This document shows, piece after piece, positions 56,519 through 64,000 of a DNA stretch of 64,000 nt. How positions within the stretch are numbered: position 1 is the stretch's first letter; every line of letters begins with the position of its first letter. The stretch comes from Paenirhizobium selenitireducens ATCC BAA-1503 (GTDB taxonomy: Bacteria > Pseudomonadota > Alphaproteobacteria > Rhizobiales > Rhizobiaceae), in assembly GCF_000518785.1 (NCBI RefSeq), contig NZ_JAEG01000002.1, positions 124,001 to 188,000 on the forward strand. Reading direction: 5' to 3'. Both the position numbers and the translations under genes were made by a program. The notes under the pieces are model-generated. The model was not told the DNA's origin, made no database searches, and worked only from the letters and a program-made list of their open reading frames with translations.

Positions 56519-57200
56519 ATCCAAGTCGCTTCCCCGTATCGAATCGCCGGCGATCGCCATTTTGCCCCCGCCATTGCGTCGATCCTGCATGAAATCAGTC
56601 CCGTTCGGTCGAAAACCGGAGGCTTTTACGCGGTCAAACTGTGTCAAATCGGCACAGCCGCCTCTTTCGGCCGAGAATCGGGATTCCATGTCAAACCCCG
56701 CTAATCAATCGATATTATGGCATAATTTCGTTTCCCCTTGCTATTGTCACGCAGAAAACATACAAGGCAGATGAGGGTTAAAAGTGCCAACGGGATAGAA
56801 TGACCGCCACGGCTGCCAACCTCTTCAAGGACTTGGCGCCTAGCTTGTCGGATCTTCATCCGCCGTCTCCGCTTTTTTTCCTGAAACTTGTTTAACACGC
56901 CGGCTCGGCCGGCAAACGCAACTGGTGGTTTCCACCGCATGCTCAAAAGAGCACTCATCGGGTCTCCAGGGGCCTAGGTCATTGTCGTTTTCGTTCGGTC
57001 TTTGATGTCATTGCAGTTGATCTTGAACACGTTTGGCGGATCGGGCTTTTCAAGCACCCCGACAGCCGTTCAAGTGCTGCCAGCGCACCCCACCGGGCGG
57101 GAACATTTATATCCGGCGCCAAGCCCCCAAGGCATCACCCGCACCAAAGCAAAGCGAGCGAGTGAACTCCTTCCAGGCGACGCCGAGGAGCACAGCTTAA
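56519..57200. other. Long divergent region upstream of rne and the amidase
   Basis: About 680 bp without a gene. A T7 tract near 56872-56879 and AT-rich segments around 56705-56760 could hold the amidase promoter; 56900-57200 probably includes a long rne 5' leader, as in other bacteria where RNase E cleaves its own leader for autoregulation. I see no open frame with conserved sequence. Confidence 0.5.
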
Positions 57201-60062
57201 ATGGCAGACAGAATGTTGATCGACGCGTCTCACGAAGAAGAGACGCGCGTTGTCGTCGTACGCGGTAACCGTATCGAAGAATTCGATTTCGAGTCCCAGC
57301 ACAAGAAGCAGATACGGGGCAATATCTATCTGGCGAAGGTGACGCGTGTCGAACCTTCGCTGCAGGCCGCCTTCGTCGACTACGGCGGCAATCGCCATGG
57401 CTTCCTGGCCTTCGCCGAAATTCACCCCGACTACTACCAGATCCCCTATGCCGACCGACAGGCGCTCTTGAGCGCCGAAGCCGAGGAACATCGTCGCGAA
57501 GACGAAGCCGACGGCGACGAGGCACCGGCCGTCGACCTGGCCAAGCAGGAACAGCCCGACGTCGGCATCGCACCCGACGAAACGGCCGAGCCGGAAGCAG
57601 AAGCTGCGAGCGAAGCGCCGGTTGAAGCCGTCGCCGAAGAAGTTGCTGCGGCAGAAGAGGCCCCGAAGGCAAAGCCGAAGCGCACCCGCAAGCCGCGCGC
57701 CAAGAAGACGGCGGAGACGGAAGAACAGATTTCCGAAGCTGTCGAAGCCATCGACGACGACGGCAAGGGCGACATGGCCGCCCTGTTCGAAACTGACGAC
57801 GAGATCTCCGAGGATGCCGGCGGACGCCGTGGCCGCGATGACGATTTCGACGATGACGACGACGACCACATCGAAGAGAAGGAAGAGATCGAATCCGTCG
57901 GCGCCGAAGACGCCATGGAAGAGGTTCCGGACCGGGTCGTGCGCAAGCCGCGCAAGCAGTACCGCATCCAGGAAGTCATCAAGCGCCGCCAGATCCTGCT
58001 CGTGCAGGTCGCCAAGGAAGAACGCGGCAACAAGGGCGCAGCGCTCACCACCTACCTGTCGCTCGCCGGCCGCTATTCGGTCCTGATGCCGAACACGGCA
58101 CGTGGCGGCGGCATTTCCCGCAAGATCACCAATCCGGCCGACCGCAAGCGCCTGAAGGAAATCGCCCGCGGTCTCGAAGTGCCGCTCGGCATGGGCGTGA
58201 TCCTGCGCACGGCCGGCGCCAACCGCACCAAGGTCGAGATCAAGCGCGACTTCGAATACCTGATGCGCCTGTGGGAAAACGTCCGCACGCTGACGCTCAA
58301 TTCGACCGCTCCGTGCCTGGTCTATGAAGAAGGCTCGCTGATCAAGCGCTCGATCCGCGACCTCTACAACAAGGACATCTCCGAGATCGTCGTCGCCGGC
58401 GAGGAAGGCTATCGCGAAGCGAAAGACTTCATGAAGATGCTGATGCCGAGCCACGCCAAGGTGGTTCAGCCCTATCGCGACCTGCACCCGATCTTCTCGC
58501 GCTCCGGCATCGAAGGCCAGCTCGACAAGATGCTGCAGCCGCAGGTGACGCTGAAGTCCGGCGGCTACATCATCATCAACCAGACCGAAGCGCTGGTGGC
58601 GATCGACGTCAACTCCGGCCGTTCGACCCGCGAGTACTCGATCGAGGACACCGCGCTTCAGACCAACCTGGAAGCCGCCGAAGAAGTCGCCCGCCAGCTG
58701 CGCCTGCGCGACCTTGCCGGCCTGATCGTCATCGACTTCATCGACATGGAGGAGAAGCGCAACAACCGCTCCGTCGAGAAGAAGCTGAAGGATTGCCTGA
58801 AGAACGACCGCGCCCGCATCCAGGTCGGCCGGATCTCGCATTTCGGCCTGCTCGAAATGTCGCGTCAGCGCATTCGCGCCTCGGTTCTCGAATCCACGAC
58901 CCAGCTCTGCCCGCATTGCGGCGGCACGGGCCTGATCCGTTCGCAGTCCTCGGTTGCCCTGCACGTCCTGCGCGGCATTGAAGAATACCTGCTGAAGAAC
59001 ACGACCCACGACATTACGGTTCGCACGACGCCGGAAACGGCGCTCTACATCCTCAACCAGAAGCGCGGCACGATCGTCGACTATGAGCAGCGCTTCGGCG
59101 TCGCCATCGTCATCGACAGCGACGTTTCGGTCGGCTCGCAGCACTTCGGCATCGACCGCGGCGAACCCGTGGCCAACCCGGTGAAGATCGAGAGCCTGAT
59201 GCAGTTGCTTCCGCCGATCGAGGAGGACGACTACGTCCCCGAGATCGAGGAGGACGAGGAAGAAGAAGAAATCATCGCAGCCGCACCGGCAGCCCAGCCG
59301 GCAGCAGCAGCCGCCGCCAACAGCGACGAGCAGAACCGCAAGCGCAAGCGTCGCCGCCGCCGGCGGAACAAGAACGGCCAGCCCGGCAACGGTGCGCAGG
59401 CCGGCGCTGACGGCGATGCCGAAGGCGACGAGGACGAAGGCGAAGAGGGCGACGAGGACAGCGCCGTCGAAACTTCGGGCGAAGCCCGCGAACAGGACGA
59501 AACCGTCGGCGAAGACGGCCAGAAGCGCAAGCGCCGCCGTCGCGGCAAGCGCGGCGGCCGCCGCAGCCGTCCGGGCGAAGAAGGCTCCGAGAACGGTGCC
59601 GAAGCATCCGCTGAAGGCGACGAAGGCGAAGGCGACGACAGCGATACCGAAGCCGCTCTGATCGAGAACATCGCCGAACAGGCCGTCGCGGTCGAACCGG
59701 CCGCCATGGCAGCGATCGAATCCGCCGAGGAAGTCGTCCAGCCCAAGCCGCGCCGCAGCCGCAAGGCCAAGGTTGCCGTGTCTCCCGTCGAGGAGCCGGT
59801 GATCGCCGCCGAACCGGTCGCCAAGGTCGAGGCCCCCGCCGCCGCAGCACCGGTCGTGGAAGAGGTCGCGGCACCTGCAGAAGCGGAAGCGGAAGCCGAG
59901 GTTGAAGCGGCCGAAGAGGCAAAGCCGGCTCGCGCCAATCGCCAGTCGAATGTCTCCTCCTCCGAACCGGTCGTGACGTCGGTCAAGACAGCGACGGACG
60001 GTGACGACGAACCGACAAAGCCGAAAAAGGGTGGTTGGTGGCAGAAGCGCGGCTTCTTCTGA
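57201..60062 (+). CDS. rne: Ribonuclease E
   Basis: 953 residues. Endoribonuclease that starts mRNA decay and processes rRNA and tRNA; scaffold of the degradosome. The N-terminal S1 region starts KKQIRGNIYLAKVTRVEPSL and is split by an acidic/Ala insertion of about 160 residues (95-255), typical of alphaproteobacteria. The catalytic DNase I-like domain has VAIDVNSGRSTR and LIVIDFIDMEEKRN with the metal-binding aspartates, and CPHCGGTG is the Zn-link. After residue 690 comes a scaffold of acidic stretches with two arginine-rich RNA-binding patches (RKRKRRRRRRNK and KRKRRRRGKRGG) and a final lysine/tryptophan-rich KPKKGGWWQKRGFF. Start at 57201. Confidence 0.97.
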   Translation: MADRMLIDASHEEETRVVVVRGNRIEEFDFESQHKKQIRGNIYLAKVTRVEPSLQAAFVDYGGNRHGFLAFAEIHPDYYQIPYADRQALLSAEAEEHRREDEADGDEAPAVDLAKQEQPDVGIAPDETAEPEAEAASEAPVEAVAEEVAAAEEAPKAKPKRTRKPRAKKTAETEEQISEAVEAIDDDGKGDMAALFETDDEISEDAGGRRGRDDDFDDDDDDHIEEKEEIESVGAEDAMEEVPDRVVRKPRKQYRIQEVIKRRQILLVQVAKEERGNKGAALTTYLSLAGRYSVLMPNTARGGGISRKITNPADRKRLKEIARGLEVPLGMGVILRTAGANRTKVEIKRDFEYLMRLWENVRTLTLNSTAPCLVYEEGSLIKRSIRDLYNKDISEIVVAGEEGYREAKDFMKMLMPSHAKVVQPYRDLHPIFSRSGIEGQLDKMLQPQVTLKSGGYIIINQTEALVAIDVNSGRSTREYSIEDTALQTNLEAAEEVARQLRLRDLAGLIVIDFIDMEEKRNNRSVEKKLKDCLKNDRARIQVGRISHFGLLEMSRQRIRASVLESTTQLCPHCGGTGLIRSQSSVALHVLRGIEEYLLKNTTHDITVRTTPETALYILNQKRGTIVDYEQRFGVAIVIDSDVSVGSQHFGIDRGEPVANPVKIESLMQLLPPIEEDDYVPEIEEDEEEEEIIAAAPAAQPAAAAAANSDEQNRKRKRRRRRRNKNGQPGNGAQAGADGDAEGDEDEGEEGDEDSAVETSGEAREQDETVGEDGQKRKRRRRGKRGGRRSRPGEEGSENGAEASAEGDEGEGDDSDTEAALIENIAEQAVAVEPAAMAAIESAEEVVQPKPRRSRKAKVAVSPVEEPVIAAEPVAKVEAPAAAAPVVEEVAAPAEAEAEAEVEAAEEAKPARANRQSNVSSSEPVVTSVKTATDGDDEPTKPKKGGWWQKRGFF

Positions 60063-60089
60063 GAAGCCCCTTAGCACCAGGACAAAACA

Positions 60090-60117
60090 AAGGCCGCGTC
60101 TGACGCGGCCTTTTTTT
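60090..60117 (+). terminator. Intrinsic terminator of rne
   Basis: AAGGCCGCGT-ctg-ACGCGGCCTT hairpin followed by TTTTTTT, 28 bp after the rne stop. Confidence 0.93.
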
Positions 60118-60148
60118 GCGTAGTGGGTGATGGGCGGTGGCGCCGGGC

Positions 60149-60709
60149 TCAACCGAGGGGGCGGATCCGTTCCATGACCAACGTCGGCTCGTTCATGAAG
60201 GTCGCGAGACCGCGTTCGGCAAAGCCGTTCTTCGTTGCGACGCGGATCGATGCCGCGTGTTGCGGCGACATGATGCAGGTGGTCTTCGCATCGACGAAGT
60301 TGGCGTCCGCCCAGGCAAGGGCCGCCGCCAACACCTCCGTGGCAAGCCCTTTACCCTGCGCATCCGGCGCGATCACCCACCCCGCTTCCGGCAAGCCGTC
60401 GAGGCTCGGCTGGATGTCGCGCTTGTAGTCGGCGAACCCGACCTCGCCGAGAAAGGCGCCGGTCGCCCTGTCCTCGATCGCCCAATAGCCGAAGCCGAGC
60501 ACCTGCCAGTGACCGACATAGCGCAGCAGCCTCGTCCAGGTTTCCGACGGGGTCGAGGGGCGTCCGAGGATGTGCCGGACCACACGCTCGTCGCTCCACA
60601 GGCGGAGCATGGCGTCGAAATCCCCCGCCCGGTGACCACGCATGACGGTGCGCAGCGTCAGCAGCTCGGGCGTCGGGCCGAAAGGCGCCTGGGTTCTCGT
60701 TCTGGACAT
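60149..60709 (-). CDS. GNAT family N-acetyltransferase (RimJ/RimL-like)
   Basis: 186 residues. Acetyltransferase of the group 3 type: LLTLRTVMRGHRAGDFDAML at the start, central FGYWAIEDRATGAFLGEVGF and acetyl-CoA-binding motif WVIAPDAQGKGLATEVLAAA with the Q-G-K-G-L-A loop. The ending TFMNEPTLVMERIRP is typical. Substrate unknown. Converges with rne across its terminator. Confidence 0.92.
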   Translation of the reverse strand: MSRTRTQAPFGPTPELLTLRTVMRGHRAGDFDAMLRLWSDERVVRHILGRPSTPSETWTRLLRYVGHWQVLGFGYWAIEDRATGAFLGEVGFADYKRDIQPSLDGLPEAGWVIAPDAQGKGLATEVLAAALAWADANFVDAKTTCIMSPQHAASIRVATKNGFAERGLATFMNEPTLVMERIRPLG

Positions 60710-60824
60710 GGTTGAGCCCTCCAGGCGGCCGGTCCATCAGACCCGGCCGCGTTCACACTCTGATTCAACGTCTTGCCAGACTGATTCCGGAAATGCCGCC
60801 AGGGCCTTGTTCCGGAATCGCTTT

Positions 60825-61982
60825 TCACGGCAACCAGCGGGCCATGCGATCGGTCGCCTCGACCATTTCGGCATAGGTTCCGGCATAGGAGATCCTCAGC
60901 GCCCGGTGACCGTCGACCGGATCGAAGTCCATGCCCGGCGTCGCCGCCACGTCGATTTCGGCCAGCATGCGCCTGGCGAACCCCATGCTGTCATTGGTAT
61001 AGCGGCTGGCGTCGACATAGGCGTAAAAGGCCCCGTCCATCGGCGAGAGCAGCGGCAGGCCGAGTTCCGGCAGCCGTGTCATCAGGAAGTCGCGGTTCTT
61101 GCGGCAACTGGCCTTGTAGTGCTCCAGCTCCTCTTCGGCGTCGAGCGCGGCGATCGCCGCGATTTGCGACAGCTCGGGGGCGGAAATGTAGAGGCTCTGG
61201 GCCAGGCATTCGAGCGGCCGGACGATGTGGTCGGGCACGACCATCCAGCCGATGCGCCAGCCGGTCATGCAGTAGTATTTGGAGAAGGAATTGATGACGA
61301 TCGTCTCGTCGCCGATCTCCAGCGCGGTCGCCTCTTCGCCAGCGTAGGTGAGGCCGTGATAGATCTCGTCGGAGATGAGCGTGATGCCCTGCCCCTGGCA
61401 ATAGTCATAGACCGCCTTCAGCTGTGCCCGCCCCGTCACCGTGCCGGTCGGGTTGGCGGGGCTTGCCAAAAGCACGCCCTTGAGGCGCAGGCCTGCGCTT
61501 GCCTGCGCAGCCTCGAGGCTCTCCGGGGTCAGCGTGAACTGGGTTTCGGCATTGACCGGCACCTCGATCACCTTGAGACCAAGCGCCGAGAGGATGGCGC
61601 GGTAGGCCGGATAGCCGGGCCTCGCGATCGCCACGGCATCGCCGGGATCGAAAAGCGCGAGGAAGGCCAGGTTGAAGCCGGCCGAGGAGCCGGTGGTGAC
61701 GACGACACGGGCCGGATCGACGGCAATGCCGTGACGCCGGCGATAATAGTCGGCGAGCTTGGCCCGAAGGTCGGCGAGACCGAGCGCATCGGTGTAGCCG
61801 ATCCGGCCGTGGCCGAGCGCCTGGCGCGCTGCGGCCAGGGCCGCTTCCGGCGCCGGGTGGCCCGGCTGGCCTACCGCCATCGAGATCACCGGTTTTCCGG
61901 CATTGCGGCGCCGTGTCGCCTCCGCCAGCAGATCCATGGCGTGAAAGGGTTCGACTGCGCTGCGTCTTGAAAGGGAAACCAC
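60825..61982 (-). CDS. PLP-dependent class I/II aminotransferase
   Basis: 385 residues from the GTG at 61982, eight bases after GGAGAG; a TTG at 61988 is the alternative, and an ATG at 61937 would cut into conserved sequence (SRRSAVEPFHAMDLLAEA). Fold type I aminotransferase: GYTDALGLADLRAKLADYY, TTGSSAGFNLAF, LASPANPTGTV, ISDEIYHGLTY and the PLP-lysine motif INSFSKYYCMTGWRIGW. Length and motifs are those of aspartate/aromatic-type aminotransferases, but the substrate cannot be told. Divergent from the DsbA-like gene. Confidence 0.92.
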   Translation of the reverse strand: MVSLSRRSAVEPFHAMDLLAEATRRRNAGKPVISMAVGQPGHPAPEAALAAARQALGHGRIGYTDALGLADLRAKLADYYRRRHGIAVDPARVVVTTGSSAGFNLAFLALFDPGDAVAIARPGYPAYRAILSALGLKVIEVPVNAETQFTLTPESLEAAQASAGLRLKGVLLASPANPTGTVTGRAQLKAVYDYCQGQGITLISDEIYHGLTYAGEEATALEIGDETIVINSFSKYYCMTGWRIGWMVVPDHIVRPLECLAQSLYISAPELSQIAAIAALDAEEELEHYKASCRKNRDFLMTRLPELGLPLLSPMDGAFYAYVDASRYTNDSMGFARRMLAEIDVAATPGMDFDPVDGHRALRISYAGTYAEMVEATDRMARWLP

Positions 61983-62187
61983 GAACAACTCTCTCCGGTC
62001 GATGAAGGTCGCCCGACAATTGCCGTATTATTGCAGTCATCACAATGGCGAGAGCGCTTCGCTGCGGCCATTTTTCCAATTCCACTTGCCGTTCGCTGCC
62101 GATACGCTAGAGCAAATCAACGGTTTCGGATGGCTTTGGCCATCCGCACGACATCCGCCATGGCGGACAGCATGCAAGAGGAAAGAC

Positions 62188-62949
62188 ATGGCCTTGAATT
62201 TCAGGAAGCTCGCCGCGACCGCCCTCATACTCCTGCCGGTGGCCCTGCCCACGTCGGCCGGCGCGCTCGACGACGCGCAGAAGAAGGAGCTCGGCGCCTT
62301 CATCAAGGAATATCTGATCGCCAATCCGGAGATCATGCTGGACGTCCAGGATGCGCTCGAGAAGAAGCAGCAGGACGCGCGCCTGCAGCAGGCCTCGGCG
62401 GCCGTCAAGGACAACAAGGACGCGCTGTTTGCCTCGGAATATGACCTCGCGCTCGGCAATCCGAAGGGTGACGTGACGATCGTCGAATTCTTCGACTACA
62501 ATTGCGGCTACTGCAAGCGCGCGCTCTCCGACATGGAGGACATCCTCGCCAAGGACAAGAACGTCCGCTTCGTGCTCAAGGAATTCCCCATCCTCGGACC
62601 GGAATCCGAAGCGGCCCACAAGGTCTCGGACGCCTTCCGCAAGATCGCACCCGAAAAATACGGCGATTTCCACCGGGCCCTGATGGGCGCCGAAGGCCGC
62701 GCCGGCGAAGAGAGCGCCCTTGAAGTCGCCTCCTCCCTCGGCGTGACCGAAGAGCAGATCCGCGCCAAGATGGCCGAAAGCCCGAACGATGCGTCGGTCA
62801 AGGAAGCCTACCAGCTGGCGACCAGCCTCGGCATCACCGGCACCCCCTCCTACATCGTCGGCAACGAGGCCGTGTTCGGTGCCATCGGCTCCGAGGCGAT
62901 CGGCCAGAAGCTTGCCAATGTCCGCACCTGCGGCCAGACGACCTGCTGA
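62188..62949 (+). CDS. DsbA family thiol-disulfide oxidoreductase
   Basis: 253 residues from the ATG at 62188, behind AAGAGGAAAGAC; the longer frame has no signal. Signal peptide with core LAATALILLPVALPTSAGAL. An N-terminal helical extension (about 28-75, AQKKELGAFIKEYLIANPEI) is followed by the thioredoxin fold: VEFFDYNCGYCKRA with C106-G-Y-C109, helical insertion, and the cis-proline loop GITGTPSYIVGNEAVFGA. This layout (helical N-extension and CGYC) fits the ScsC/BdbD-Com1 group, acting in the periplasm as oxidase or isomerase. Followed by aroQ at 129 bp. Confidence 0.93.
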   Translation: MALNFRKLAATALILLPVALPTSAGALDDAQKKELGAFIKEYLIANPEIMLDVQDALEKKQQDARLQQASAAVKDNKDALFASEYDLALGNPKGDVTIVEFFDYNCGYCKRALSDMEDILAKDKNVRFVLKEFPILGPESEAAHKVSDAFRKIAPEKYGDFHRALMGAEGRAGEESALEVASSLGVTEEQIRAKMAESPNDASVKEAYQLATSLGITGTPSYIVGNEAVFGAIGSEAIGQKLANVRTCGQTTC

Positions 62950-63078
62950 CGGCGCAACACGCCGCGCTTAACCTTGCCCCTCATTTTCCGGGGAACGAAC
63001 CGCACCCGGGCCGCAAAGGGCTTTCCCTTGCGGCCTCGCCGGTCTATAGGAGGCGGTTGAAAGTCGACGGAACCGCAG

Positions 63079-63516
63079 ATGAGCAAGATCCTTTTCGTCC
63101 TGAACGGCCCAAATCTCAACGCGCTCGGCAAACGCGAGCCGGGGATCTACGGCGGCAAGACGCTCGCCGACATCGAAGCCGATTGCACGGCTGCCGGCGC
63201 GGAGCTCGGCTTTTCGGTGGACTTCCGTCAAACCAACCACGAGGGCGTGCTGGTCGACTGGCTGCACGAGGCCGGCGAGAAGTCGGTCGGCGTGGCGATC
63301 AATGCCGGTGCCTATACGCATACCTCGATCGCGCTGCACGACGCCATCCGCGCGATCGGCGTTCCGGTCGTCGAGGTGCATATCTCCAACATTCATGCGC
63401 GGGAAGAGTTTCGCCACAAATCGGTGATCGCACCCGCCACCAAGGGCATGATCTGCGGCTTCGGCCCTCACAGCTACATCCTGGCGCTTCACGCGCTGAA
63501 GAACATCACGCAATAA
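63079..63516 (+). CDS. aroQ: 3-dehydroquinate dehydratase, type II
   Basis: 145 residues. Third step of the shikimate pathway; the cytoplasmic dodecameric type II enzyme. NGPNLNALGKREPGIYG contains the catalytic Y24, VEVHISNIHAREEFR the catalytic H101, and INAGAYTHTSIALHDAI binds substrate. 22 bp upstream of accB; the aroQ-accB-accC order is standard in rhizobia. Confidence 0.97.
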   Translation: MSKILFVLNGPNLNALGKREPGIYGGKTLADIEADCTAAGAELGFSVDFRQTNHEGVLVDWLHEAGEKSVGVAINAGAYTHTSIALHDAIRAIGVPVVEVHISNIHAREEFRHKSVIAPATKGMICGFGPHSYILALHALKNITQ

Positions 63517-63538
63517 CAAGAATACAGGACCCCTTTCC

Positions 63539-64000
63539 ATGGCTGACAAGAAATCGGGAATCGATCAGGCGCTGATCCGTGATCTGGCAAACATCCTCAA
63601 CGACACGGATCTCAGCGAGATCGAGGTCGAGCAGGACGACATCCGCATCCGCGTGTCGCGCGCCGCACCGCAGATGATGGCTATGCCGCAGATGGCCTAC
63701 CAGCAGTTCGCCGCACCTCAGGCGGCAGCACCGGCTGCGGCCGCAGTGGTCGCCGCCGAACCGACGCGCAACCTCGCCAATACGCTGACCGCACCCATGG
63801 TCGGCACGGTCTACCTCGCACCGGCTCCGGGCTCGCGCCCCTTCGTCGAGGTCGGCTCGATCGTCAAGGAAGGTCAGACGCTTCTCATCATCGAGGCCAT
63901 GAAGACCATGAACCAGATCCCGGCGCCGCGCTCCGGCAAGGTTGTCGAAATTGTCGTCGAAGACGGTCGCCCGGTCGAGTACGGCGAGCCTCTGATCGTC
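63539..64000 (+). CDS. accB: Biotin carboxyl carrier protein of acetyl-CoA carboxylase (C-terminus cut)
   Basis: 154 residues visible; the window ends a few codons before the expected stop. Carries the carboxyl group in the first step of fatty acid synthesis. N-terminal domain with IDQALIRDLANILNDTDLSE, an Ala/Pro/Met-rich linker (about 44-75), and the biotinyl domain with the biotinylation motif EAMKTMN, lysine 122. The thumb sequence VGTVYLAPAPGSRPF is present. accC is expected next. Confidence 0.97.
   Translation, partial: MADKKSGIDQALIRDLANILNDTDLSEIEVEQDDIRIRVSRAAPQMMAMPQMAYQQFAAPQAAAPAAAAVVAAEPTRNLANTLTAPMVGTVYLAPAPGSRPFVEVGSIVKEGQTLLIIEAMKTMNQIPAPRSGKVVEIVVEDGRPVEYGEPLIV

Noticed and set aside
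57135..60152. 1005-codon open frame antisense to rne
   Set aside because: Shadow of rne: translation is a low-complexity Phe/Leu/Gly/Asp mirror of its acidic and Arg-rich repeats, without a ribosome binding site or conserved motif.

Overview
The window is a GC-rich alphaproteobacterial chromosome segment, most likely from the family Rhizobiaceae (Rhizobium, Agrobacterium, Ensifer, Shinella or a relative). This rests on the S10-spc-alpha ribosomal cluster with secY-adk embedded, a class II (B12-dependent) ribonucleotide reductase as a large single-chain NrdJ, RNase E with a long acidic insertion in its S1 region, EcfG-type stress promoters (GGAAC-N16-CGTT), and several families of rhizobial intergenic palindromic repeats. 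I see no prophage, insertion sequence, CRISPR array or rRNA operon.

Layout. 1-1430: the N-terminus of a secreted PPC-domain protein, a small exported protein, and a 700-bp gap with two NrdR-box-like sites 31 bp apart upstream of nrdJ. 1431-5222: nrdJ. 5236-7509: an accessory islet with an unrecognised 242-residue protein, a DUF559 (Vsr/PD-(D/E)XK-like) nuclease gene nested among four palindromic elements, and a BrnT toxin paired with an HTH antitoxin. 7587-13558: outer-membrane beta-barrel, OsmC-family protein, a gene-free repeat-rich stretch, GNAT acetyltransferase, Tat-exported flavin amine oxidase, and a CHASE4-GGDEF cyclase. 13771-18446: two small stress-type genes, rarA with a Do-type periplasmic protease, an LprI-like protein, and a DUF433/DUF5615 toxin-antitoxin pair. 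18549-23253: ilvD, then msrP-msrQ (periplasmic methionine sulfoxide repair). 23611-29199: an orphan aconitase X, an ECF42 sigma-factor module (DGPF protein, VOC protein, sigma factor) with a matching promoter, then DUF817 and DUF2809 membrane proteins.

29245-45505 (minus strand) is the ribosomal cluster, in transcription order tuf, rpsJ-rplC-rplD-rplW-rplB-rpsS-rplV-rpsC-rplP-rpmC-rpsQ (S10), rplN-rplX-rplE-rpsN-rpsH-rplF-rplR-rpsE-rpmD-rplO (spc), secY-adk, rpsM-rpsK-rpoA-rplQ (alpha). Terminator-like hairpins fall at tuf/rpsJ, rpsQ/rplN and rplO/secY. Upstream of tuf, the expected rpsL-rpsG-fusA is absent; instead there is a zinc alcohol dehydrogenase, tRNA-Gly, tRNA-Tyr and rlmB. That is either a rearrangement through the duplicate tuf genes or an assembly collapse.

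48458-64000: a membrane protein, a small EcfG-promoter gene, tRNA-Thr, NAD kinase, an exported protein, prfB with its programmed +1 frameshift, the wall genes mrcA (PBP1A) and an AMIN/amidase_3 amidase, divergent rne, a GNAT protein, an aminotransferase, and finally a DsbA-like oxidoreductase, aroQ and accB (cut by the window end).

I found no clearly novel multi-gene system. The best leads are the DUF559 gene inside covarying palindromic repeats, the tuf junction, and the small genes behind predicted EcfG and ECF42 promoters.
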